NCBI GenBank assembly: GCA_000309865.1
Contig: AMGN01000015.1
Coordinates: 1 to 21,955, forward strand
Direction of reading: 5' to 3'
From: Methanobacterium sp. Maddingley MBC34
Lineage (GTDB): Archaea > Methanobacteriota > Methanobacteria > Methanobacteriales > Methanobacteriaceae
DNA length: 21,955 nt
Shown: positions 1-13,537 of the stretch, one piece after another
Numbering within the stretch: the stretch's first letter is position 1
Layout: every line of letters starts with the position of its first letter
Notes under the pieces: generated by a model
Databases searched by the model: none
Told to the model about the DNA's origin: nothing
What the model saw: only the letters and a program-made list of their open reading frames with translations
Translations under genes and position numbers: made by a program

Positions 1-40
1 TAGCAAGTCATTAGCAAGTCATTAGCAAGTCATTAGCAAG
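1..40. repeat. 11-bp tandem repeat, 3.6 copies
   Basis: The unit TAGCAAGTCAT occurs three times without mismatch at 1-11, 12-22 and 23-33, followed by a partial copy at 34-40. It runs into the left window edge, so the array may be longer. It lies in the AT-rich spacer upstream of fni. Confidence 0.95.
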
Positions 41-70
41 AAATCAATAACTATAAATTATTCAGAATAA

Positions 71-120
71 TGCATTATGATGGAATTATTAAAAATGCAT
101 TATGATGGAATTATTAAATA
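71..120. repeat. 25-bp direct repeat, 2 copies
   Basis: Two adjacent 25-base copies (71-95 and 96-120) differ at a single base near the 3' end. Both start TGCATTATGATGG. Further short direct repeats follow in the same spacer: AAATAAATCA-type words around 116-160 and a perfect 13-base pair AGAAATGAAATTA at 211-223 and 229-241, just before the fni ribosome binding site. Confidence 0.95.
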
Positions 121-255
121 AATCATTAAGAAAGTAAATAAATCACAAATAAATCATTCACGAGCATCAATCATTAAAAAAAAATTGATATTACTTAGAA
201 TAAAATGGAAAGAAATGAAATTAATGGTAGAAATGAAATTAGACCATAGGAAGAA

Positions 256-3661
<3,406 letters not shown>

Positions 3662-3702
3662 AAAAACCCTTAAAACCTTATTATTTTTCAATTATTTACC
3701 TA

Positions 3703-3712
3703 TTTTTTTTTT
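3703..3712 (+). terminator. T-tract terminator after idsA
   Basis: A run of ten T residues 42 bases after the idsA stop, preceded by other T-rich stretches. Archaeal RNA polymerase terminates at such tracts. It probably ends the fni-rnj-idsA transcript, since gltX begins 64 bases further on with its own weak ribosome binding site (GAAGTGAT, 3763-3770). Confidence 0.55.
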
Positions 3713-3775
3713 ATTAAGCAAAAATGATTTATCTGGTCTAGTATGAAAATGACCAAAAAAACGAAGTGATTATCA

Positions 3776-5452
<1,677 letters not shown>

Positions 5453-5520
5453 ACAAGTCTCTTGGGGATTTAGTTTTTGGGGATTAAGTCACTGGGGATT
5501 AAGTCCAGATGAGTAAATCC

Positions 5521-5577
5521 CTAAAATAAGTAATATGACCTAAAATAAGTAAATATGGCATTAAATAAGTAAATTAG
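5521..5577. repeat. Degenerate 18-20-bp tandem repeat, 3 copies
   Basis: Copies start at 5521, 5540 and 5560. The first two begin CTAAAATAAGTAA and the third begins ATTAAATAAGTAA; all three share AAATAAGTAA followed by a short variable tail. They follow a separate three-copy 15-base repeat at 5462-5505. Confidence 0.85.
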
Positions 5578-5601
5578 ATTAACTCTAATTTTACTTTTTT
5601 T
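5571..5601 (+). terminator. Hairpin plus T-tract after gltX
   Basis: A perfect 8-base stem (AAATTAGA at 5571-5578 with TCTAATTT at 5584-5591), a 5-base loop, and then seven T at 5595-5601 within a longer T-rich stretch. It lies about 120 bases after the gltX stop. Confidence 0.5.
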
Positions 5602-5651
5602 ATTTTATTTTTTAATTCATTAAACATTATTTTTAACCCATTTAACCACCT

Positions 5652-5716
5652 ATCCATTTTTTCATTTGGGGTGTTGTTTTATAGGTTTATGTGAAGTACG
5701 TCACTAAAAAATGGAT
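5652..5716. promoter_or_regulatory. Nested inverted repeats upstream of the AAA+ ATPase
   Basis: ATCCATTTTTT at 5652-5662 is the exact reverse complement of AAAAAATGGAT at 5706-5716. Between the arms lies a second inverted repeat, GTGA (5691-5694) and TCAC (5701-5704), around AGTACG. This could be an operator or an RNA structure; no known regulator site was recognised. Confidence 0.35.
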
Positions 5717-5787
5717 TAACCTTTTGTGACTGTGATGTTAAGTTTTAATTGTTAATAAAATCATATTTATACACAGTACAAAGAATG

Positions 5788-5879
5788 AAAATCCCACATT
5801 AAATCCATAACAACATAAAATCCCACATTAACTCATAACAACATAAAATCCCACATTAATTCATAAAAACATAAAATCC
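5788..5879. repeat. 28-bp tandem repeat, 3 copies plus partial
   Basis: Units at 5788-5816 (29 bases), 5817-5844 and 5845-5872 (28 bases each) begin AAAATCCCACATTAA and end with a CATAA...ACAT pattern; a seven-base partial copy follows at 5873-5879. The array ends about 8 bases before the ribosome binding site of the next gene, so it lies in or next to its 5' leader. Confidence 0.92.
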
Positions 5880-5900
5880 TTTAAAAAAGGTGGTTTACCA

Positions 5901-7244
<1,344 letters not shown>

Positions 7245-7560
7245 TACCTATCCCTAGTTTATTTCAATGAAAACCGTACTGTATTATCCATGTTTTATTG
7301 CAATGAAAAACTTACCAGTCAACAGCCTGTTTCTTCCCTGAAAACTATAAGTCACCCCATGGATCATACCACTATAAAGGAGATTATCACAATTATAAAT
7401 TCAGTAAAGATTGAATAAGGCATATTAACGGTCATAGGTTGAGTTATAATTAGTTTAAGAGCTTTTATTGTCTTAATAGTTACGTGGGAAAATCTTTTTA
7501 AGCGGCTATTAACAATATAAGAGAGGTTGAAATCACTGACACTTGAGAGGATGATTATAT
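7245..7560. other. 316-base spacer before purA
   Basis: No gene supported; the longest ATG-initiated reading frame seen is 18 codons (from about 7360). It contains an imperfect direct repeat (TTTATTTCAATGAAAA near 7259 and TTTTATTGCAATGAAAA near 7293) and the probable purA promoter and ribosome binding site at its right end. Confidence 0.6.
7487..7502 (+). promoter_or_regulatory. Probable purA promoter (BRE/TATA)
   Basis: GGAAAATCTTTTTAAG reads as a purine-rich BRE followed by a TATA-like CTTTTTAAG. A start of transcription about 25 bases downstream (near 7523) would give a leader of roughly 40 bases that contains the ribosome binding site GAGGATGAT at 7547-7555. Confidence 0.4.
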
Positions 7561-8583
7561 ATGACATGCAACATTTTAGTAGGTGGAGGTTGGGGTGATG
7601 AAGGTAAGGGTAAGTGTATTACCTACCTTTGTTACCAGGACAAACCGGAGATTATTGCCCGGGCCGGAGTAGGGCCTAATGCAGGCCATTCGGTGGAATT
7701 TAACGGAGAAAAATATGGGCTGAGGATGATCCCATCAGGATTTGTCCACACTGGAGCAAGACTCCTCATAGGGGCAGGTGTACTGGTTGACCCTGCGGTC
7801 TTCCACCACGAACTGGACTACCTCAACAAATATAAAGTTAAAGAACGCACCTTCGCTGATTATCGCTGTGCCATAATTGAAGAAGAACACAAAGAACAGG
7901 ATAAAGGCTCAGACCACCTGTACAAAAAGATTGGAAGTACTGGGACTGGCTGCGGACCAGCCAACCGTGACCGGGCGCTGCGAACCATTAAACTGGCTAG
8001 TGACATTGAATCCATGGATGGCTTCACCACCGATGTGCCACTGGAAGTTAACACTGCCCTGGATGAAGGACGAGATGTTTTCATTGAAGGATCACAAGGA
8101 TTCGGATTATCACTTTATTACGGAACCTACCCTTACGTAACCAGTAAGGACACCACTGCATCTTCAGCAGCCGCTGATATTGGTGTGGGACCCACTCGTA
8201 TTGATGATGTTATTGTTGTTTTCAAATCTTACATAACCCGTGTTGGAGAAGGACCATTCCCATCTGAAATCACCCAGGATGCAGCCGAAGAAATGGACAT
8301 AGAAGAATACGGAACAGTCACCGGCCGCCGGAGAAGAGTAGGACTCTTTGACATGGATCTCGCCCGTGAATCATGCATGATCAACGGAGCAACCCAGATA
8401 GCACTAACCTGTGTGGACCGATTATACCCATCCTGCGAACGAGTAACTGAATATTCGGACCTATCAGGAGAAGTCAAAAAATTTGTGCAAGAAATCCAGG
8501 ACGAAACCAAAGTACCAGTAACCATAATAAGCACAGGACCGGACCTGACTGATACCATTGACCTACGTGATGAATTAATGTAA
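7561..8583 (+). CDS. purA: Adenylosuccinate synthetase
   Basis: Joins IMP and aspartate using GTP to give adenylosuccinate, the first committed step to AMP. The 340 residues are far shorter than the ~430 of bacterial PurA; this compact form is normal for archaea such as Methanothermobacter. The GTP-binding loop G-D-E-G-K-G-K lies at residues 12-18, next to the very N-terminus, which fixes the start. Other family stretches are GVGPNAGHSV, STGTGCGPANRDRA, the EGSQGFGLSLYYGTYPYVTS IMP-binding region, VGEGPFPSE and the TGRRRRVGLFD segment, which binds aspartate. A ribosome binding site GAGGATGAT sits at 7547-7555. It is monocistronic, with its own promoter and a hairpin terminator. Confidence 0.97.
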   Translation: MTCNILVGGGWGDEGKGKCITYLCYQDKPEIIARAGVGPNAGHSVEFNGEKYGLRMIPSGFVHTGARLLIGAGVLVDPAVFHHELDYLNKYKVKERTFADYRCAIIEEEHKEQDKGSDHLYKKIGSTGTGCGPANRDRALRTIKLASDIESMDGFTTDVPLEVNTALDEGRDVFIEGSQGFGLSLYYGTYPYVTSKDTTASSAAADIGVGPTRIDDVIVVFKSYITRVGEGPFPSEITQDAAEEMDIEEYGTVTGRRRRVGLFDMDLARESCMINGATQIALTCVDRLYPSCERVTEYSDLSGEVKKFVQEIQDETKVPVTIISTGPDLTDTIDLRDELM

Positions 8584-8603
8584 AACTCGGGTTAACTCCA
8601 TAA

Positions 8604-8637
8604 TTGGGGTTAAATCACCCCAAAATACTAATTTTTT
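8604..8637 (+). terminator. purA hairpin terminator
   Basis: A perfect 7-base stem TTGGGGT (8604-8610) with ACCCCAA (8617-8623), a 6-base loop, then a T-run at 8632-8637. It lies 20 bases after the purA stop. Confidence 0.7.
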
Positions 8638-8858
8638 ATTTTAAATTAGATTTAATTCGTTACTTTATTTAATTTCAATTATTTATTCTCTATTTCAACC
8701 AATTCTTTATTATAACTAATAAACTCTATTTTAACTAATCTTACTGGTCCCTACTCAACTGTGATCTACTCATTTACTCGAATGGTTAACTCAATGATTA
8801 TTTACTCCAGAGTACAAAAATAACAGTATAGATTATAAATTTTAAGAGGTGGACTAGG

Positions 8859-9152
8859 ATGCTGGAGATAACCGTCCATGAAATAAGAGGTCACTGTCCT
8901 GTTTACAAAGAGGGTGACTGTATGGTTTTCAGGGATCCAGAAATAGATATGGATAAAACTGATGCCCTCTGTACCCATGCACTATCCACTATCTTGCATT
9001 ATACCACTATTTTAGAGCATGACTGGATACCACTGAGCTTAGGATTGACTAAAGAAGGTGATGAGGATCATGCTTACCTGCAATGTGTTGATCCAGGAAA
9101 ACCCTACACCGATGGAGGTACCGTTATCTTCAGATGCAGAAAACTGGAGTAA
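8859..9152 (+). CDS. TIGR04076 family small protein
   Basis: A 97-residue cytoplasmic protein of unknown function. The opening EITVHEIRGHCPVYKEGDCMVF has the CPVYKxGD signature that I associate with the TIGR04076 family found in many anaerobes and methanogens. Three or four conserved-looking cysteines (C14, C21, then LCTH near 38 and LQCVDPGKPYTDGGTVIF further on) suggest metal binding or redox chemistry, but this is inference. The ribosome binding site AGGTGG at 8847-8852 supports the ATG at 8859. It stands alone 276 bases after purA and 138 bases before the first DUF166 gene, in the same direction; the spacer after it is full of short TTTAAA-type repeats rather than a clear terminator. Confidence 0.8.
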   Translation: MLEITVHEIRGHCPVYKEGDCMVFRDPEIDMDKTDALCTHALSTILHYTTILEHDWIPLSLGLTKEGDEDHAYLQCVDPGKPYTDGGTVIFRCRKLE

Positions 9153-9169
9153 TGATAGATTGTATTTTT

Positions 9170-9198
9170 AATCTAAAAGAATCACAAATCTAAAAGAA
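9170..9198. repeat. 12-bp direct repeat in the spacer before DUF166-1
   Basis: AATCTAAAAGAA occurs at 9170-9181 and again at 9187-9198 (period 17). More degenerate TTTAAATTTAAAAA and TTTAAATCCAAAAA words follow up to 9280, with a period of about 20 bases, ending just before the ribosome binding site GGAGGA at 9282-9287. Confidence 0.8.
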
Positions 9199-9290
9199 AT
9201 CTTATCTTTAAATTTAAAAAAATCCCCAATTTAAAAAATTCTACCTTTAAATCCAAAAATCACATCCTTTAATTCAAATTTGGAGGAAGT

Positions 9291-10190
9291 ATGAAAATTT
9301 ACCTTCTAATTTCAGGTAAGTACGGTAGCAGGGTGGTTAACAATCTGGTTGAACACGGAATGGCCAGTAACATAGTGGGAATGGAAGAATTCCCCCAGGA
9401 TCTACCGGAGTTCATTGAGGATTTCACCAGTTACATCCCCCAAAATTTACCCCCAGCAGATCTCGTAATTGCAGTGGGACTATCCGGGGATATTAACATG
9501 ATCGTACCCCATGTAGCCCATGAAACTGGTGCAAAATCCGCTATAATACCGGTGTACGATCCCCAGCAGATGCCCCCAGGACTGCAGAAGGAGATCACAG
9601 AATCCGCCCCTCATGTCCGGATCGTTTTCCCCAAACCATTCTGTTCCCTAGAACCGGTTGGTGACGCCCCCATAGACGAGTTCGCCATCAGGTTCGGTAA
9701 ACCAGTCCTATTTATCAAGTCCGATAGATATATTAAAAAGGTTGAAGTTTTAAGGGGTGCACCCTGTGGATCCACAGATTACATTGCCAAAGGACTGTGG
9801 AGCACGCCAGTGGAGGAAGCAGAATTCAATGCCACAGGAAAACTCCACAACTATCCCTGTAATGCCAGCACTGACACTGACCCGGCAGTGGGTGACACCA
9901 GCATGCACCTGGCCAGCTATCAGATAAAAGAGGCAGTTAAAAGAGGGCTGGGGTTTGCCAGAAAAACAGCAGTGGTGAACATGGAAGCCTGTGATACCAA
10001 AAACTGTCAGGAAGAATGCATTAAAAGCTGCCCCCAGGTACTAATCGGACTGGACACCATAACCCTCAACCAGGATCAGAAGGCAGTAATTGACCCAGCC
10101 ACCTGCGGATACTGTGAAATATGCATAAAAGAATGCCCACTGGATGCCATTGAAATAAAAAGTGGACGGTTTGAACTGGGGGATGATTAA
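9291..10190 (+). CDS. DUF166 family iron-sulfur protein, copy 1
   Basis: The function is unknown; the family is mainly archaeal, and some bacterial relatives are annotated as (seleno)proteins. The N-terminal ~225 residues form the DUF166 domain: it opens with a short strand and glycine turn (ISGKYGSRVV), then AVGLSGDINM, PPGLQKEI and conserved cysteine segments PKPFCSLEPVGD (C118), APCGSTDYIA (C159) and HNYPCNAS (C190). The C-terminus looks like a ferredoxin with eight cysteines: C234, C239, C243 and C247, an unusual C-x4-C-x3-C-x3-CP, then C272, C275, C278 and C282, the classic C-x2-C-x2-C-x3-CP. Two [4Fe-4S] clusters are likely, pointing to an electron-transfer or reductase role. Start supported by GGAGGA at 9282-9287. 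A close paralogue lies at 11457-12350. Confidence 0.9.
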   Translation: MKIYLLISGKYGSRVVNNLVEHGMASNIVGMEEFPQDLPEFIEDFTSYIPQNLPPADLVIAVGLSGDINMIVPHVAHETGAKSAIIPVYDPQQMPPGLQKEITESAPHVRIVFPKPFCSLEPVGDAPIDEFAIRFGKPVLFIKSDRYIKKVEVLRGAPCGSTDYIAKGLWSTPVEEAEFNATGKLHNYPCNASTDTDPAVGDTSMHLASYQIKEAVKRGLGFARKTAVVNMEACDTKNCQEECIKSCPQVLIGLDTITLNQDQKAVIDPATCGYCEICIKECPLDAIEIKSGRFELGDD

Positions 10191-10209
10191 TATACTGGGG
10201 ATGATTAAT
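10175..10209. repeat. Duplication of the 3' end and stop codon of DUF166-1
   Basis: ACTGGGGGATGATTAAT at 10175-10191 contains the last codons and the TAA of the gene. ACTGGGGATGATTAAT at 10194-10209 repeats it with one G missing. The second copy is non-coding. Confidence 0.85.
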
Positions 10210-10228
10210 CTAATTTTTTGGTACTGTC

Positions 10229-10344
10229 ACCAAACTGTTCATGACAACTATTACCAAACCCTTCGTAACAAAAAAACCAAACTGATCCAGATAATATTAC
10301 CAAACCATTCATAACAAAATACCAAACTGTTCGTGACAAGTATT
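10229..10344. repeat. Five-copy ~23-bp degenerate tandem repeat upstream of the winged-helix gene
   Basis: Units start at 10229, 10253, 10276, 10299 and 10321 (lengths 24, 23, 23, 22 and 24). Each begins ACCAAAC. Copies 1 and 5 are nearly identical, continuing TGTTC(A/G)TGACAA; copies 2 and 4 carry (C/A)TTC(G/A)TAACAA, and copy 3 is the most divergent. The array ends 57 bases before the likely start of the winged-helix gene. The ~23-base spacing is about two helical turns, which would suit cooperative protein binding, but slippage duplication is an equally simple explanation. Confidence 0.92.
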
Positions 10345-10400
10345 ATATTGATTCAAATGAAAATATGGATTCAAACAGAATAATTCAAGCAGGTGATATA

Positions 10401-10580
10401 ATGGACAATAAAGAAAAGGTAATTAAAGCTTTCCAGGACTCTGAAGAACCTTTAAACGCTACTAAAGTCAGTCAAATGTCTGGTGTGGAGAAAAAAGAAG
10501 TTGACAAGATCATGAAAGAACTTAAAAAAGATGAAACTATTTATTCTCCTAAAAGGTGCTACTGGACCATAAAGGAATAG
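10401..10580 (+). CDS. Small winged-helix transcriptional regulator-like protein
   Basis: A 59-residue protein that looks like a bare helix-turn-helix unit. VIKAFQDSEEPLNATKVSQM gives helix 1 and 2, SGVEKKEVDKIMKELKK is a plausible recognition helix, and ETIYSPKRCYWTIKE forms the wing. The reading frame extends up to an ATG at 10365, but the ATG at 10401 is preceded by a near-perfect AGGTGAT (10391-10397) at good spacing, whereas 10365 has none, so 10401 is preferred. It sits between the two DUF166 paralogues, directly behind a five-copy repeat array, and might regulate them; that link rests only on position. Such mini-wHTH proteins are common in Methanobacteriales and some bind protein partners instead of DNA. 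Confidence 0.7.
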   Translation: MDNKEKVIKAFQDSEEPLNATKVSQMSGVEKKEVDKIMKELKKDETIYSPKRCYWTIKE

Positions 10581-10599
10581 AATAGAACAATTGCAGGGG

Positions 10600-10653
10600 A
10601 TATAAGTTTTTTAAGGAATATAAGTTTTTTAACTTTTTGACATACTTTTTTTT
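10600..10653 (+). terminator. Repeated T-tracts after the winged-helix gene
   Basis: ATATAAGTTTTTTAA occurs at 10600-10614 and again at 10618-10632 (period 18), followed by TTTTT near 10635 and T8 at 10646-10653. Several T-runs in sequence are a typical archaeal termination zone; the opposite-strand gene ends at 10652. Confidence 0.5.
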
Positions 10654-11164
10654 AAATGGGTTTGTAATTGAATCTGGGGTTTTGGGCTATAAAGTAGATT
10701 TGCATATATGGTGTGTTTTTTCTCTGGGGTGTGGGTAAATATTGATCACCTTCACGACTCACTATTACCTCTTTATCAGTTACAATGATTTCTTTTATAT
10801 CCCCACCAACGGAAAATTGAAGGCCATTATCAAACGTCACGGATTTAGCTTTGATTCCCATTAAAAAGGAAATTACTGGGATTATAATGTTATTGATCTC
10901 ATATCTTGGGTAAACAAAACATTTAAGCTCTGGTTTTTCTAAGATCTTGCCTATTTTTAATCCTGGATTTTTACGGAAAGTATAGGCAATAGTTTCGGTG
11001 ATAATATTATCTGTAACTAGAATTTCAGTAATCTCACCTTTCTTAACTGGTACCATACCTGGAACAGTTTTCACCCCTCCGTCTAAGTTATCTAAGGTAA
11101 TAGTTGAGCCGTTTGTCATGTGCATTATTATCCAGTTTACTTTATATTCCATAGTACCAATCAT
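10652..11164 (-). CDS. Uncharacterised protein with internal duplication
   Basis: A 170-residue protein not assigned to a family. It has no signal peptide or clear membrane segment and appears rich in beta strands. Two halves echo each other: residues 20-52 (STITLDN...GEITEILVTD) and 108-130 (SVTFDN...GDIKEIIVTD), suggesting a duplicated beta module. The start at 11164 has GGAG at good distance (11172-11175 on the minus strand); an ATG five codons in is an alternative. It converges on the winged-helix gene and diverges from the second DUF166 gene, with a perfect 21-base repeat in its upstream region. Codon use looks more AT-rich than its neighbours, which could mean recent acquisition or weak expression. 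Confidence 0.65.
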   Translation of the reverse strand: MIGTMEYKVNWIIMHMTNGSTITLDNLDGGVKTVPGMVPVKKGEITEILVTDNIITETIAYTFRKNPGLKIGKILEKPELKCFVYPRYEINNIIIPVISFLMGIKAKSVTFDNGLQFSVGGDIKEIIVTDKEVIVSREGDQYLPTPQRKNTPYMQIYFIAQNPRFNYKPI

Positions 11165-11180
11165 TCAAATTACTCCATTG

Positions 11181-11222
11181 ATTTAAGACTGTAATTAAGT
11201 AATTTAAGACTGTAATTAAGTA
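11181..11222. repeat. Perfect 21-bp tandem duplication
   Basis: ATTTAAGACTGTAATTAAGTA is present twice, back to back, at 11181-11201 and 11202-11222 without mismatch. It lies 17-58 bases upstream of the minus-strand start at 11164, within the 292-base divergent spacer, where its promoter or leader should be. Confidence 0.95.
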
Positions 11223-11456
11223 AGCAATTACCTATATTAATACTTTTTAGAATGAATATAAGCAATAATCATTTTGAAATAGAATATAAATATCATAAAC
11301 AATTTTTATTAATTAGTAACTCAAAAATTTCTCATGCAATTCTTTCAGGATAATATCAACTAATTTATTAAGGACTTTTAATTAAGAAATAGTTACTGAT
11401 AGGTGTTCTTTTAACTGGTTGTGTTTTTTAACTAAAATAGGCAGAGAGGAGTATTA

Positions 11457-12350
11457 ATGAAACTTTACATCATAAGTTCAGGGAAGTATGGCAGTCGCAT
11501 TGTTAACAGTCTGGCAGAACAGGGACTGGCCAGTAGCATGGTGGGGTTAGAAGAAATTCCGGATGACCTTCCGGAGTTCATTGATGACTTTGAACAATAC
11601 GTACCCAAATCCATTCCCACTGCGGATCTCATCCTGGCAGTGGGACTCTACGGTGATGTTAACATGGTCGTACCCATCATCGCCCGTAAAAGCGGTGCCA
11701 AATCAGTGATCATACCCATCCACGACCCGACACAGGTACCACCGGGTCTGCAACGGGAAATTGAAGAATCTGCCCCTGAAGTTAAGATCGTATTCCCCAA
11801 ACCATTCTGTTCCCTGGAACCAGTTGGAGATACCTACATTGACAAATTCGCCCGCGAGTTCGGTAAACCAAAAATGGAAATAGATGCAGATGGCCTTATC
11901 AAGAAGGTGAAGGTTCTCAGAACTGCTCCCTGTGGCAGCACCCATTACATTGCCCAGAACATTGAAGGTATACCCAGTGAAGAAGCAGAACTGGAAGCAG
12001 GTAACAAATTACACAACTATCCCTGCAATGCCAGTATGACCACTGATCCAGTGGTGGGAGACACCATGCTCCACCTGGCAGGATACCAGGTTAAAGAAGC
12101 AGTCCGCAGGGCCCTGGGCTTTGCAATGAAATCAGCAGTGGTGGATCATGAAACCTGTGAAGCAGATGAATGCCAGCACGAGTGTATTAAACACTGCCCA
12201 CAGGTACAGATCGGACTGGACACAGTCACCTTAAATGAGAATGAACAGGCAGTAATTGACCCGGCCAGCTGTGGCTGCTGTGAAATATGCATACAGGAAT
12301 GTCCCTATGGATCCATAGAAATGGAAGAAAAGAAATTCATAGTGGAGTAA
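11457..12350 (+). CDS. DUF166 family iron-sulfur protein, copy 2
   Basis: A 297-residue paralogue of the product of 9291-10190; by eye roughly two thirds of positions agree, with the same domain order. All key cysteines are kept: PKPFCSLEPVGD, APCGSTHYIA, HNYPCNAS, then C-x4-C-x3-C-x3-CP (CEADECQHECIKHCP) and C-x2-C-x2-C-x3-CP (CGCCEICIQECP). The second motif has one extra cysteine (CGCC) where copy 1 has CGYC. Differences cluster around residues 138-150 and 165-180 and at the C-terminal tail. The start is backed by AGAGGAG at 11445-11451. Keeping two full-length, intact copies so close together suggests different partners or growth conditions, or a heteromeric complex; none is shown by the sequence. 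Confidence 0.9.
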   Translation: MKLYIISSGKYGSRIVNSLAEQGLASSMVGLEEIPDDLPEFIDDFEQYVPKSIPTADLILAVGLYGDVNMVVPIIARKSGAKSVIIPIHDPTQVPPGLQREIEESAPEVKIVFPKPFCSLEPVGDTYIDKFAREFGKPKMEIDADGLIKKVKVLRTAPCGSTHYIAQNIEGIPSEEAELEAGNKLHNYPCNASMTTDPVVGDTMLHLAGYQVKEAVRRALGFAMKSAVVDHETCEADECQHECIKHCPQVQIGLDTVTLNENEQAVIDPASCGCCEICIQECPYGSIEMEEKKFIVE

Positions 12351-12379
12351 AAAACTCCCGTATTTTAACTTTATGCTAC

Positions 12380-12489
12380 AATTAACTAATCTATAGTCAA
12401 TTAATGTTAGTTTATAGCCAATTTATGCTAGTCTATAACAATTATGCTAAATTAACTAATTTAAAATCTAATTAACTAATCTAAAAATT
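12380..12489. repeat. Degenerate ~20-bp tandem repeats after DUF166-2
   Basis: At least five related units: 12380-12398 (AATTAACTAATCTATAGTC), 12399-12419, 12420-12440, 12450-12469 and 12470-12489, of 19-21 bases. They share AATTAA(C/T)(T/G)(A/T)... cores and variants of TTATGCTA. More degenerate copies continue to about 12535. Confidence 0.8.
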
Positions 12490-12568
12490 AATTTATAATC
12501 AATTTATACTAAATAAACATCAGTTATGCTAAAATAAAATGAGTGATAAGTCCTAGAGAGTGATATTG

Positions 12569-13336
<768 letters not shown>

Positions 13337-13411
13337 TAAGTGGGGATTATCCTTTAATTAAAAACAACTATCCTTTTAGATTAGGTGTGTTTAAAGATTC
13401 TTCAATAAGTC

Positions 13412-13417
13412 TTTTTT
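13412..13417 (+). terminator. T-tract after cobM
   Basis: T6 followed by ATTTTAAATTT about 75 bases after the cobM stop, in the convergent spacer. A second feature of this spacer is a 14-base direct repeat AAATCTAAAAATAA at 13444-13457 and 13473-13486. Confidence 0.35.
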
Positions 13418-13537
13418 ATTTTAAATTTATATTTCCATTTTTAAAATCTAAAAATAAGTTCCTTAATTTTGGAAATCTAAAAATAATTAGATACAGGAAA
13501 AAAATACTGTAATTCAAAAAAATTCTTAAATTAGTGT

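Larger units (their letters stand above)
5453..5900. other. 448-base spacer rich in repeats between gltX and the AAA+ gene
   Basis: No credible coding region. From left to right it holds a 15-base period repeat (TTGGGGATTTAGT at 5462, TTGGGGATTAAGTC at 5477, CTGGGGATTAAGTC at 5492), a three-copy TAAATAAGTAA-type repeat at 5521-5577, the gltX terminator hairpin, an 11-base inverted repeat (5652-5662 with 5706-5716), a TATA-like ATATTTATAC near 5763-5772, and a three-copy 28-base tandem repeat directly before the next gene. Confidence 0.8.

Noticed and set aside
5788..5879. CRISPR or origin iterons
   Set aside because: The 28-base units are directly adjacent with no spacers, only three copies, and no Cdc6/Orc gene is nearby.
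10229..10344. CRISPR array
   Set aside because: The repeats are contiguous with no unique spacers, they vary in sequence, and no cas genes are present.
10365..10400. Longer 71-residue form of the winged-helix protein starting at 10365
   Set aside because: The ATG at 10365 lacks a ribosome binding site, while the ATG at 10401 has AGGTGAT at ideal distance and the extra residues add no recognisable structure.
12560..12568. GTG start for cobM three codons upstream
   Set aside because: The GTG lies within the likely ribosome binding site and the family N-terminus begins at the ATG at 12569.
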